Positions 46,360-54,925 of a stretch of 64,000 nt of DNA are shown here, piece after piece. Within the stretch, counting starts at the first letter, position 1, and the number at the start of each line of letters is the position of its first letter. A program made the translations under genes and the position numbers. The DNA comes from JBJHBP01 sp050485685 (GTDB lineage Bacteria; Pseudomonadota; Gammaproteobacteria; Steroidobacterales; Rariloculaceae), in assembly GCA_050485685.1 (NCBI GenBank), contig JBJHBW010000012.1, positions 27,007 to 91,006 on the forward strand. Direction: 5' to 3'. The notes under the pieces were generated by a model. It did not search any database, had not been told where the DNA came from, and worked only from the letters and a program-made list of their open reading frames with translations.

Positions 46360-47319
46360 ATGTTGACGTCGCTACAACATAAATGGATCTCGCTGACGCT
46401 GTCGGTGGCAGGGCATGGCGCGCTGCTGGCGTTGATGCTGGTGGGCATCCCGTTCGCCAGTGAGCATACCTATGTGCCGCCAACGCCCCAGGTGCTGGCG
46501 ATACAGGCCACCCTGGTGGATGATGCCGCCCTGCGCGAGCTGGCCGCGGAGCGAGCCGCCGAGGCACAGCGAATCCGCGAGGCGCAGGAAGCGCAGGAGC
46601 GCGCGCGACGCGAAGCCGAAGCCGCCGCAGTAGCGGCCGCTGAGGCGCAACGTCAGCGTGCGGAACAGGAGCAGCGCGAGCGCGAGGAGGCCGAGCGGGT
46701 CGAACAGGCACGACAGCAGCAGCTGGCCGTGGAGCGCGAGCAGGCGGAGCGGCAGCGTGCCGAGGAAGCTGCCCGGCAGGCGGAACAGGAGCGTCAACGC
46801 GCCGAAGCCGAACGTCGCGAGCGCGAGGAAGCCGAGCGGCGTCGCCAGGAAGAAGAGGCGCGTCTGGCGCGCGAACGGGCCGCCGAGGAGGAGCGTCGTC
46901 GCGCCGAGGAAGAGCAGCGCCGACGGCAGGAAGAGGAACAGCGCAGGCGTGAAGCGGAACTTGCACGTCAGCAGGCTGAGTCCGAAGCGGAGCTGGCGCG
47001 CATGCTGGCACAGGAAGATGAACGGCGCCGCGCCGAACAGTCCGGCCAGCGCGATCAGTACATCTTTATGATCCAGAATCGTATCCAGCAGAACTGGATA
47101 CCGCCGGCGACGGCACGACAGGGCATTGAATGTGTCGTGCATGTCCAGCAGATTCCCAGCGGCGATGTCGTTGACGTGCGGGTCGGGCGCTGCAATGGTG
47201 ATGCGGCTGTCGTGCGCTCAATAGAAGCCGCGGTGCATCGGGCATCGCCGCTGCCGTTGCCACCGACACCCGCACTGTTCAGCCGTAATCTGGAACTGAT
47301 ATTCCGCCCCGATTTTTGA
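46360..47319 (+). CDS. tolA: Tol-Pal system energy-transmitting protein TolA
   Basis: A 319-aa protein: an N-terminal transmembrane helix (about 11-32), a long charged helical stalk (about 55-235) almost wholly of Glu, Arg, Ala and Gln, and a C-terminal globular domain with two Cys (GIECVVHVQQ and VGRCNGDAAV) as in TolA domain III. The stalk spans the periplasm to reach Pal and TolB. Low sequence complexity makes stalk length variable between relatives. Confidence 0.93.
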   Translation: MLTSLQHKWISLTLSVAGHGALLALMLVGIPFASEHTYVPPTPQVLAIQATLVDDAALRELAAERAAEAQRIREAQEAQERARREAEAAAVAAAEAQRQRAEQEQREREEAERVEQARQQQLAVEREQAERQRAEEAARQAEQERQRAEAERREREEAERRRQEEEARLARERAAEEERRRAEEEQRRRQEEEQRRREAELARQQAESEAELARMLAQEDERRRAEQSGQRDQYIFMIQNRIQQNWIPPATARQGIECVVHVQQIPSGDVVDVRVGRCNGDAAVVRSIEAAVHRASPLPLPPTPALFSRNLELIFRPDF

Positions 47320-47374
47320 CATGGCTGCAGCTTTGAATGCTAGATAGTGAAATCCACACGTTGAGGAACGCTGA

Positions 47375-48703
47375 ATGCTTAGAGCGATGACAGGTCGGGC
47401 CGTAATGGCCGCCGCAGGCTGGCTGCTGGCCGCCATGGTGCTTGTGATCCCGCGTGCGGAAGCGCAGCTGCGGGTGGAGATTACGCGCGGCGTCGAACGA
47501 CCCGTGCCGGTCGCCATCGTGCCGTTCGCCTGGGAAGGTTCCGGCAGCGCCCCGTTCGACATTTCCGAACTGGTCACGCAGAACCTGCGCAACAGCGGGC
47601 GATTCGCGCCCATGGCGCACGGCGACATGCTGTCGCGGCCGACGCGGCCGGAACAGGTGGCATTTCCCGACTGGCGTATCGTCAATGTGGACGCGCTGGT
47701 GATCGGCCGTCTGATCCAGGAAGGCCCCGATCAGTACACCGCCGTGTTCCAGCTGTTCGATGTCGCGCGCAGCGAGCAGATACTCGGCTACCGCCTGACA
47801 GCCAGTGGCGATGACCTGCGCTCAGCCGGACACCGCATCTCCGACATGATCTTCGAAGCGCTGACCGGCATACGCGGCGTATTCGGCACGCGTATCGCCT
47901 ATGTCAACGAGCAGCGCAATGGCGATGCACGCCGCTATCGGCTGATCGTGTCCGACGCCGATGGCATGAATGCCCAGGTGATTGCCGATTCGCCGCAGCC
48001 GCTGATGTCCCCGGCCTGGTCGCCGGATGGACGGCGTATTGCCTACGTCTCCTTCGAGGGCGGTCAGGCCGCGATCTATGTACAGACGCTGCGCACCGGC
48101 ACCCGTGAGCGAGTGTCCATGCGACCCGGGGTGAATCAGTCGCCGGCGTTCTCGCCGGATGGTCGCCAGCTTGCGCTGGTGCTGTCCATGGGCGAAACAT
48201 CGCTGAACATCTACACGCTGGATCTGACCTCGCAGGTGCTGTCGCGCGTGACGAACAGCCCGGCGATCGATACCGAGCCTGTGTGGAGTGCGGACGGCCG
48301 CAGCATATTCTTCATGTCGGATCGCGCCGGCGGACCGCAGATCTACCGCGTCGCGGCCCAGGCAGGCGCAAGAGCCGAGCGCATTACGTATGAAGGCAAC
48401 TACAATGCACGCCCGAGGATATCGCCGGACGGCCGCAGTCTGGCTGTAATCCACTCCGACCGCGGTAATTTCCGGATCGCCGTCGTCGATATTGCGTCGG
48501 GCAATACCCAGGTGCTGACCAACGGCAGTAACGACGAGTCGCCGAGTTTTGCGCCCAACGGTGCGCAGATCATCTATGCGACCCGGGAACGCGGCCGCGG
48601 TGTGCTCGCGGCTGTCAGTGCCGATGGCCGCATCAGGCAGGAGATCGCGTCCGTTGAAGGTGATGTCAGGGAGCCGGTGTGGGGACCCTTCCCTCTGCCG
48701 TGA
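47375..48703 (+). CDS. tolB: Tol-Pal system periplasmic protein TolB
   Basis: A 442-aa periplasmic protein with signal peptide (ending about residue 30, AEA-QL), an N-terminal alpha/beta domain (PVPVAIVPFAWEGSG) and a six-bladed beta-propeller with repeats such as SPAWSPDGRRIAYVSFEGG and SPAFSPDGRQLALVLS. It binds Pal and TolA. No frameshift is seen. Confidence 0.96.
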   Translation: MLRAMTGRAVMAAAGWLLAAMVLVIPRAEAQLRVEITRGVERPVPVAIVPFAWEGSGSAPFDISELVTQNLRNSGRFAPMAHGDMLSRPTRPEQVAFPDWRIVNVDALVIGRLIQEGPDQYTAVFQLFDVARSEQILGYRLTASGDDLRSAGHRISDMIFEALTGIRGVFGTRIAYVNEQRNGDARRYRLIVSDADGMNAQVIADSPQPLMSPAWSPDGRRIAYVSFEGGQAAIYVQTLRTGTRERVSMRPGVNQSPAFSPDGRQLALVLSMGETSLNIYTLDLTSQVLSRVTNSPAIDTEPVWSADGRSIFFMSDRAGGPQIYRVAAQAGARAERITYEGNYNARPRISPDGRSLAVIHSDRGNFRIAVVDIASGNTQVLTNGSNDESPSFAPNGAQIIYATRERGRGVLAAVSADGRIRQEIASVEGDVREPVWGPFPLP

Positions 48704-48766
48704 TCGAGGGTTTATTCTTTAGCAGGCTCAGTTAGTTCAGAGCATTTTTTTACCGAGGTTCTAAAG

Positions 48767-49309
48767 ATGCAAAGATTTCGCGTTATGGTGGCCTTCCTGG
48801 TCGTTGCGCTGTTGGTTGCCGGGTGTGGAGGTCGTTCTGCGACGCTGGCCGACGATGATAACGGCATGGACAGCATGGGCCGTGCCGGTGGCGCCGGCGC
48901 TTCGGGAGCCGCTACCGCAGGGTTCGGTGATGGCCGCGGATTCGACGAGTTCGCCGACGGGCCTTCCGCACGTCTGCTCGACAACCTGGTCGTATACTTC
49001 GAGTTCGATCGCAGCGAAATACGTTCGGATTTCAATGACATACTGATCGCTCACGGCCAGTATCTGGCCAGCAATCCGCGTGCCAGCCTGCGTCTGGAAG
49101 GGCACACGGATGAACGTGGCAGCCGCGAGTACAATATCGGTCTGGGTGAACGCCGTGCCCAGGCGGTGCGAAGCTTCCTGCTGCTGCAGGGTGCGTCGGC
49201 CGATCAGATCACCACGGTCAGTTACGGCGAGGAGCGCCCGGCGGCTTTCGGCAGCAATGACGAAGCGTGGGCCCTGAACCGGCGGGTGGAACTGGTCTAC
49301 CGACAGTAG
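48767..49309 (+). CDS. pal: Peptidoglycan-associated lipoprotein
   Basis: A 180-aa outer-membrane lipoprotein (lipobox LLVAGC near residue 22) with a Gly-rich tether and an OmpA-like peptidoglycan-binding domain: VYFEFDRSEIRSDF, RLEGHTDERGSREYNIGLGERRA and NRRVELVYR. It anchors the outer membrane to the wall and is the end point of Tol energy transfer. Confidence 0.97.
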   Translation: MQRFRVMVAFLVVALLVAGCGGRSATLADDDNGMDSMGRAGGAGASGAATAGFGDGRGFDEFADGPSARLLDNLVVYFEFDRSEIRSDFNDILIAHGQYLASNPRASLRLEGHTDERGSREYNIGLGERRAQAVRSFLLLQGASADQITTVSYGEERPAAFGSNDEAWALNRRVELVYRQ

Positions 49310-49407
49310 TCCGCCGTCAGCAGCATTGGCGCGGCCGGTCCGCAACCAGGTGCCCCGACAGCCTGTGCAGTCGATCCGGGTGCTCACCAGACATTGAGGG
49401 GTTTGCA

Positions 49408-50256
49408 ATGAACAAGGCACGATTTGTACTGACCACGGCGACACTGGTTGCGGTGGCCGGCTGCACCTCGCTTTCACCGACGGAAGACCCGGTCCATCTC
49501 CGCCTGACCGATATGGAAGCGCGGCTGATGCGCATAGAACGGGTAGTGGATAACCAGAGTCTGCTGCAGATCGCCAACCAGCTGGATCAGTTGCAGGCGG
49601 AAACCCGCGAGCTGCGTGGCGAGCTGGAGACGCTGCGTCACGAAACCGAAAGCCAGGGTGCACGCCAGCGTGAACTGTATCTGGACGTGGACCGACGCCT
49701 GCAGATGATGGAGCAGTCCCAGGTCCGCGCGCCGGCCGGGCCCTTCGATCCGGCGCCTGGTTTCGGTGGCGGCGACTTCGGTGTCGGGGGAATCGATGAC
49801 CGTTCGCAGGCCGGCGGCGCATTCCCCTCTGCACCGGCCGGTCCCGCGGGTGGCGGGGCCGCCATGTCCGGCAGTGATCAGGACGCCTATCAGGCTGCAT
49901 TCAACCTTCTGCAGAACCGCCAGTACGAGCCGGCCGCCGAAGCTTTCCGGCAGTTCCTGTCAGTTCATGCCGACAGCCGGCTGGCCGACAATGCCCAGTA
50001 CTGGCTGGCTGAGACCTACTACGTGCGCCGTGAGTTCGAAGGCGCATTGCCGCATTTTCAGCGTGTGCTCGATCAGTATCCGCAGTCCGACAAGACGCCG
50101 GATGCGTTGCTGAAGATCGGATACTGCAACTACGAGTTGCGTCGCTGGGACGCGGCACGCACTGCGCTGCAGCGCGTCACCAGGGAGTATCCCGGCACGA
50201 CGGCCGCGCAGCTTGCCACCCAGCGCCTGCAGCTGATCGCGCAGGAGGTCGGCTGA
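49408..50256 (+). CDS. cpoB: Cell division coordinator CpoB (YbgF)
   Basis: A 282-aa periplasmic TPR protein linking Tol-Pal with peptidoglycan synthesis. An N-terminal coiled coil (about 30-95, LRLTDMEARLMRIERVV onward) and a Gly/Pro linker precede three TPR repeats (QAAFNLLQNRQYEPAAEAF, NAQYWLAETYYVRREFEGA, DALLKIGYCNYELRRWDAA). The signal sequence ends AVAGC, a lipobox, whereas E. coli CpoB is soluble. ATG 49408 is used. queE starts 5 bases after its stop. Confidence 0.92.
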   Translation: MNKARFVLTTATLVAVAGCTSLSPTEDPVHLRLTDMEARLMRIERVVDNQSLLQIANQLDQLQAETRELRGELETLRHETESQGARQRELYLDVDRRLQMMEQSQVRAPAGPFDPAPGFGGGDFGVGGIDDRSQAGGAFPSAPAGPAGGGAAMSGSDQDAYQAAFNLLQNRQYEPAAEAFRQFLSVHADSRLADNAQYWLAETYYVRREFEGALPHFQRVLDQYPQSDKTPDALLKIGYCNYELRRWDAARTALQRVTREYPGTTAAQLATQRLQLIAQEVG

Positions 50257-50260
50257 TCGC

Positions 50261-50929
50261 GTGGTCGCAAGCGTTGCGGAGGCGTCGACGACGCAGCGAC
50301 TGAAGATCACGGAGATCTTTCTGTCGATCCAGGGCGAGGCGACGATGGTGGGCGCGCCCACCGTCTTCGTGCGCCTGACCGGTTGCCCGCTGCGTTGCGG
50401 TTACTGCGACACCGCGTATGCGTTCACCGGCGGAGAGTGGCGCACGATCGACGACGTGGTCTCCGAAGTCCGTGATTTCGGTGTGACGCATGTCTGCGTC
50501 ACCGGCGGTGAGCCGCTGGCGCAACGCGATTGCCGCACGCTGCTCACGTCGCTCTGCGACGCCGGGCTGAACGTCTCGCTGGAGACCAGCGGCGCGCTGG
50601 ATATCGCCGATGTGGATTCACGTGTGATTCGCGTCGTGGACATGAAGACCCCGGGCTCCGGCGAGCAGCACCGCAATCGTGAACAAAACCTCGCATTGCT
50701 GACCGCCGATGACGTCGTGAAGTTCGTGATCTGTGATCGCGCCGATTACGAATGGGCGCGCGATTTTCTTGCCTCTCACCCGGGCCTGCCGTGCCCGGTG
50801 TTCTTTTCCCCGTCCTGGCAGCAGCTCGAAGCCGGCCAGCTGGCGGACTGGATCGTCGCCGATCGTCTGCCAGTTCGGCTGCAGGTGCAATTGCACAAGC
50901 TGCTCTGGGGCGACGTGCCGGGCCGCTGA
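50261..50929 (+). CDS. queE: 7-carboxy-7-deazaguanine synthase
   Basis: Radical SAM enzyme of queuosine biosynthesis, forming the 7-deazaguanine ring from 6-carboxytetrahydropterin. The 222-aa protein has EIFLSIQGEATMVG and the cluster motif TGCPLRCGYCDTAY (C-x3-C-x2-C). GTG start at 50261 uses GCAGGAGG inside the end of cpoB, so translation is probably coupled. queC follows by 2 bases. Confidence 0.96.
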   Translation: MVASVAEASTTQRLKITEIFLSIQGEATMVGAPTVFVRLTGCPLRCGYCDTAYAFTGGEWRTIDDVVSEVRDFGVTHVCVTGGEPLAQRDCRTLLTSLCDAGLNVSLETSGALDIADVDSRVIRVVDMKTPGSGEQHRNREQNLALLTADDVVKFVICDRADYEWARDFLASHPGLPCPVFFSPSWQQLEAGQLADWIVADRLPVRLQVQLHKLLWGDVPGR

Positions 50930-50931
50930 AC

Positions 50932-51609
50932 ATGGCGCGTGCAGTAGTGCTGCTGTCGGGTGGCCTGGATTCGGCCACGGCACTGGCCGTGGCCCGCGAC
51001 CGGGGTCTTGAATGCTTCACGCTGGCCGTGGACTACGGTCAGCGTCACCGGGCGGAACTGGCCGCCGCGACGCGCGTGTCACGCAGCCTCGGCGCGGCGC
51101 GGCATCTGGAGCTTTCCGTGCCGGTGGGGCAGTTTGGCGGGTCGGCGCTGACCGATCCGGCCATCGATGTGCCATTGGAACGGACCGAGGGCATTCCGGT
51201 CACGTATGTGCCGGCACGCAATACCGTACTGCTCAGTCTGGCGCTGGCCTGGGCCGAGGCGCTGGACGGCGATGCGATCTATATCGGCGTGAATGCGATC
51301 GACTATTCGGGTTACCCGGACTGCCGGCCCGAATTCATCGCCGCTTTCGCGGAGCTTGCACGTCTGGCCACACGGCAGGGCGTGGAGGGCAGGGCGATCG
51401 CTGTCGAAGCGCCGCTGCAGAGCCTCGGCAAGGCCGCGATCATCAGGCTGGGTGACTCTCTGGGCGTTGATTACGCGCTGACGGTTTCCTGCTACAGCGC
51501 CGACGACACCGGCGCAGCCTGCGGTCGCTGCGATGCCTGCCACTATCGCCGCATCGGTTTCGAGGAAGCGGGCGTGCCCGATCCTACACGCTACAGGGAC
51601 GCGAGTTAG
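50932..51609 (+). CDS. queC: 7-cyano-7-deazaguanine synthase
   Basis: ATP-dependent amide/nitrile-forming enzyme making preQ0 from carboxydeazaguanine. The 225-aa protein has the PP-loop VVLLSGGLDSATAL and C-terminal zinc cysteines CGRCDACHYRR. It directly follows queE, forming the last gene of the tol-pal-que run. The 113 bases after it hold no gene or clear terminator. Confidence 0.96.
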   Translation: MARAVVLLSGGLDSATALAVARDRGLECFTLAVDYGQRHRAELAAATRVSRSLGAARHLELSVPVGQFGGSALTDPAIDVPLERTEGIPVTYVPARNTVLLSLALAWAEALDGDAIYIGVNAIDYSGYPDCRPEFIAAFAELARLATRQGVEGRAIAVEAPLQSLGKAAIIRLGDSLGVDYALTVSCYSADDTGAACGRCDACHYRRIGFEEAGVPDPTRYRDAS

Positions 51610-51722
51610 CATGCTGGCGTGCCTTCAGCCGTGCGGGCATCGATTTTCTCGGATGGGCGAAGTGCTGGACCGTAAGGTCGCGTCGCTACACCGCTGTGTT
51701 ACTAGTTGATCGTTCGGGATCG

Positions 51723-52424
51723 TCAGCGGATGACCAGCCCCGCATCGATGAATGCCGATCGAAAGGTGGCGGGCGATTGGACGCCAACGAGAAACCTGCC
51801 ATTGATAACGAATGTTGGCGTTGCCGGCACCCCCGCTTCCAATGCATCGGCGATATCCTGCTCGACTTCCGACCTTGTTTCCTCATTGCGTACGCAGTCG
51901 AAGTAACTGCTGGATAACCCCAGCTCTTCGCCGGCTCGCAATACGTCCTCGACGTCCAGCGCGTCTGGTCGCTCGAAGAAGCGGGTCTTTACGTCCCAGA
52001 ATCGACCCTCCCTGTGGGCACATTGAGCCGCGATCGCAGCCGTCATGGCATAAGGATGGATCTGCTCCAACGGATAGTGTTTGATAACCATTCTGACGTC
52101 AGCGCCGAACTCGTCGGCGATGCGTTGCCGTGCTCCTTCACTGAACTGCTTGCAAAACGGGCACTGAAAGTCGGTGAACTCGATGAGCACGACTTCAGCG
52201 TCGCCCGGTCCTTGTGCAGGGCTGTGGGCGCGCTCCAGGTAACGCCACTCCGCTATTGCCTCCGGCGGGTTTGCGCGACCGCTACCAGCGGCAGCCGTCG
52301 TTATTCGCATCGTCAGGTCACCGTAGAGGTACCAAGTGAGTCCGACGATCGTGATGAGTGTCGCAACTTGCAGGGCGATTAACGTGCAGATCGCGGATGT
52401 CAGTCTCTTTGTTCGACTCTTCAT
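51723..52424 (-). CDS. Membrane-anchored DsbA-family thiol oxidoreductase
   Basis: A 233-aa protein with one N-terminal transmembrane segment (about 10-32, ICTLIALQVATLITIVGLTW) and a periplasmic thioredoxin/DsbA-like domain with active site CPFC in FTDFQCPFCKQF (about 87-97) and cis-Pro in GVPATPTF. It could oxidise or isomerise disulfides. ATG 52424 follows GGAG; an upstream GTG at 52454 would add 10 residues. It is divergent, across about 200 AT-rich bases, from a small protein with ten cysteines that is a natural candidate substrate. Confidence 0.88.
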   Translation of the reverse strand: MKSRTKRLTSAICTLIALQVATLITIVGLTWYLYGDLTMRITTAAAGSGRANPPEAIAEWRYLERAHSPAQGPGDAEVVLIEFTDFQCPFCKQFSEGARQRIADEFGADVRMVIKHYPLEQIHPYAMTAAIAAQCAHREGRFWDVKTRFFERPDALDVEDVLRAGEELGLSSSYFDCVRNEETRSEVEQDIADALEAGVPATPTFVINGRFLVGVQSPATFRSAFIDAGLVIR

Positions 52425-52547
52425 GGATGCAATCTCCGCGGCCAGATTCTTCACTAGGGTCGTTTCGCCATGATGGCGGGCTCAATCCCTGAATTTTCTA
52501 TCCAGCGTTATCTCCGTCCCACGCGATCGTCCTTATTTAATCACATA

Positions 52548-52578
52548 TTGACATAGACCCCAGAATCGGGAATATCAT
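52548..52578 (+). promoter_or_regulatory. Likely promoter of the Cys-rich small protein
   Basis: A perfect -35 TTGACA (52548-52553) is followed after 19 bases by TATCAT (52573-52578, 5 of 6). The spacer is long for sigma-70; AATATC at 52571 gives 17. The region is clearly more AT-rich than its surroundings. Confidence 0.5.
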
Positions 52579-52624
52579 AGTAAGAGTACAAGAGAATATC
52601 CACATAGTATTGGAGAAAGGGATA

Positions 52625-52891
52625 ATGCTAAGGGAAATATTTAAGAAGACTCTTGGCTTTTCGGCGATCATGGCCGTCGCCCTGACACTATTAATCGTGG
52701 ACACCGAGTCGCCATCGTTCATTTCGGAGGCGCAGGCGTGTGATCCAGAGGTCTACTCGTGGTGCCTTTGGGGCTGTGCACTCGCCTGCCCCAGTGGCCA
52801 GATCCCCGAATGCCCTCAGTATTGGCAGTCTGGCGACTGCGACTGTCATACCTATTGCCCGAACTATTGCCAGGGGATTTCTGGGTGCTGA
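52625..52891 (+). CDS. Small secreted cysteine-rich protein, unknown family
   Basis: An 88-aa protein with an N-terminal hydrophobic signal (about residues 9-25) ending in EAQA at 39 before the first Cys. The mature 50 residues hold ten cysteines, mostly in short pairs: ACDPEVYSWCLWGCALAC and then GDCDCHTYCPNYC. Such spacing suggests multiple disulfides or a metal-binding knot. GGAGAAAGGG just before the ATG is an excellent ribosome site; an in-frame TTG at 52610 is unlikely. The divergent DsbA-like gene suggests an oxidative folding partner. Toxin, bacteriocin, metal-binding or structural roles are all possible; nothing identifies one. Confidence 0.7.
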   Translation: MLREIFKKTLGFSAIMAVALTLLIVDTESPSFISEAQACDPEVYSWCLWGCALACPSGQIPECPQYWQSGDCDCHTYCPNYCQGISGC

Positions 52892-53150
52892 TATGGATTG
52901 GTGGAAGGTGTAGGGGTAAAGAGCAAGCCTGGCATACCGCTGTCGTGCGCATTCAACTGGACAGAAACTCGGCATGTGCGGGTGGGCCAAACGGTTCGGC
53001 GGATCGCCTTTCGCTAACTGAAGGGACCGCATCGTGGACTTGATCTTGAGAGGGTGCTTCACGCAACCTGGAACAGGTCGATTCTCCGAACTGTCTGTGT
53101 ATGCCGGCCGTGGTAAGGGCTGACGGTGTCTCGAACAGGGTACGACTGAC

Positions 53151-54782
53151 ATGGCTCGGATAGTGTGGAATGCCCGCCGCAGGGTGCCTGGAATCCTGAT
53201 TCTGGTCTTGCTGTCGGCGGTCGGCATCGGCCGGGTCGCGGCGCAGCCCGAGTCTGCCGCGCCAGATAACGAACCGGATGGCCGGACGGAAATGATCGAT
53301 GAGATCACCGTTATCGGGCAGAGATCCCTGGGTGCGTTGCGGCTCGAGGTCCAGATGGCCCGGGAGAGAGTCTACGACCTGTTCAATTCGCTTAACGACA
53401 ACGACGAGTTCAACATCCACTGCCGCAACGAGTCGAGCACCGGCACGAGAATCCTCCAGCGCGTATGCAGGCCGCAGTTCGCCGACAACGCGATGAATGA
53501 TGCCACCAGAGAGTTCCTTGACGCTCTTTTCACCGACTGCGACGGAAGAGGAGCAATCGGGACCGAATGCATGGAGCGAAGCGCGTTGACCAGAGCGCAG
53601 GCAGCGGTGTCCGTTGTGCATCTCAAGGATCGCCAGCTTGCGTCGGAGGTGCAGCGCCTTACGCGGGAGAGCGTCGAGTTCAGACGGGCGATTGCCGAAT
53701 ACCAGGCCGCGGAGCATCGATACGAAGACGCCCGCCGCGGTGAAGAGTCGGCACCACGAACCTCGGTGTCGATCATTGGCACCGACGACGCGCCGTCGCG
53801 TCGCGCCTCGCGTCAGGACCCACTCGCACCGCGGCCGTTGGAGCTTGTGCCGGCCGCATTGCCGTGGAGCGTGTCTTCACAGAGATCGCCGGGCGAAGGC
53901 TGGGTGAAGCTGAGATACACGGTGCGCTCGGACGGCACGACCGCGGACGTGCGTGCGGTCGATGTGATGACTGCGGGTTTCGATCCATCGACGGCGGTGG
54001 CGGCGGTTGAGGCCTGGCGGTTCGAGCCGGCGCTGGTGGACGGCCTGCCGGTGGACTGGTACCACAACCTTGTGGTGATCACGTTCAGCCGGGGCAATGC
54101 CGGACACACGGCATGGCCGGAGTATGCGGAGGCGTTCGAGGCGGTTGCCGGGCTGATCGCCGCAGCACGATTAGAGGACGCAAGAACCGGCAACGAGGTG
54201 ATGCTGACGGAGCTGGCATTCACGCTGGAAGAGATCGCGCTTGCTCAGATGCAGCGGGCGGCGATCGAGCACGCGCTGGGGGATCGACATGCGGCGCTCA
54301 CCGCGATCCGGCGGGCCACGGAACCTGAGGTGAAGGCACTGGGAGATGAGGAACTGAGGCTTGCGCTGGAGCACCGGTTTGCGCTGGAGCTGGAGCTTGG
54401 CAGGGCGGCGGAGGCATTACAGACCTTCGAGCGCCGCGCGGCATTGGGACGCATTCCATCCCGCGAGGCGCTGGCGCGTCAGGCCGCCGTGCTGCGTGAG
54501 ACGCTGGCTGAACCTGAGACGAGTCTGGCGATACAGGGGCGTGTCGACGACAGCGGCCGTTGGAATCATACGCTCCACTGGAATACGTTCGCGGTTGGCG
54601 ATGTGGACGGGAACGCGGACGGCCTCGAAGTCGCGTGCCACCGCCGCAAGGCAGACCTGCCGCTCGAACAGGAGATGGAGGTCACGATCCCGGAGAGCTG
54701 GGGTGGCTGCGCGCTCTCGGTCATCGGCCGCCCCGGCACGACGTTCACGCTCTACGAGTTCCAGACACCGATCGGGGAATGA
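53151..54782 (+). CDS. Exported protein with TonB C-terminal domain and receptor-like N-terminal motif
   Basis: A 543-aa exported protein (signal peptide to about residue 30, GRVAAQ). Residues 50-58 read DEITVIGQR, a motif normally found at the start of TonB-dependent receptors. A TonB C-terminal-like domain follows at about 240-310: WVKLRYTVRSDGTTADVRAV and VEAWRFEPALVDGLPVDW. Helical, TPR-like repeats (about 330-460) and a C-terminal beta region complete it. There is no TonB-type Pro-rich spacer or N-terminal membrane helix beyond the signal. It could be a periplasmic partner or decoy in TonB signalling; no function is established. Confidence 0.72.
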   Translation: MARIVWNARRRVPGILILVLLSAVGIGRVAAQPESAAPDNEPDGRTEMIDEITVIGQRSLGALRLEVQMARERVYDLFNSLNDNDEFNIHCRNESSTGTRILQRVCRPQFADNAMNDATREFLDALFTDCDGRGAIGTECMERSALTRAQAAVSVVHLKDRQLASEVQRLTRESVEFRRAIAEYQAAEHRYEDARRGEESAPRTSVSIIGTDDAPSRRASRQDPLAPRPLELVPAALPWSVSSQRSPGEGWVKLRYTVRSDGTTADVRAVDVMTAGFDPSTAVAAVEAWRFEPALVDGLPVDWYHNLVVITFSRGNAGHTAWPEYAEAFEAVAGLIAAARLEDARTGNEVMLTELAFTLEEIALAQMQRAAIEHALGDRHAALTAIRRATEPEVKALGDEELRLALEHRFALELELGRAAEALQTFERRAALGRIPSREALARQAAVLRETLAEPETSLAIQGRVDDSGRWNHTLHWNTFAVGDVDGNADGLEVACHRRKADLPLEQEMEVTIPESWGGCALSVIGRPGTTFTLYEFQTPIGE

Positions 54783-54807
54783 CGGGCAGCCGGAAGGAGG
54801 CCGTCAC

Positions 54808-54909
54808 ATGAAGTGGCGCCGGGCGGCTCGTAACCAGCACCGCCTTCTCGTGAACTGCGGGGCGGAGTTACGCCGATTACATGAAGTATTTTCGAGAAGA
54901 TTCCGCTGA
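54808..54909 (+). CDS. Candidate 33-aa Arg-rich small protein
   Basis: A short ORF with AAGGAGG at 54794-54800, 7 bases before ATG, and TGA at 54907. The product begins MKWRRAARNQHRLLVNC and has nine Arg in 33 residues plus one Cys, giving a strongly basic amphipathic helix. It begins 25 bases after the TonB-domain gene. The ribosome site is the strongest argument; no relative is recognised. Confidence 0.4.
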   Translation: MKWRRAARNQHRLLVNCGAELRRLHEVFSRRFR

Positions 54910-54925
54910 AGCGTCGCGCCCTTGA

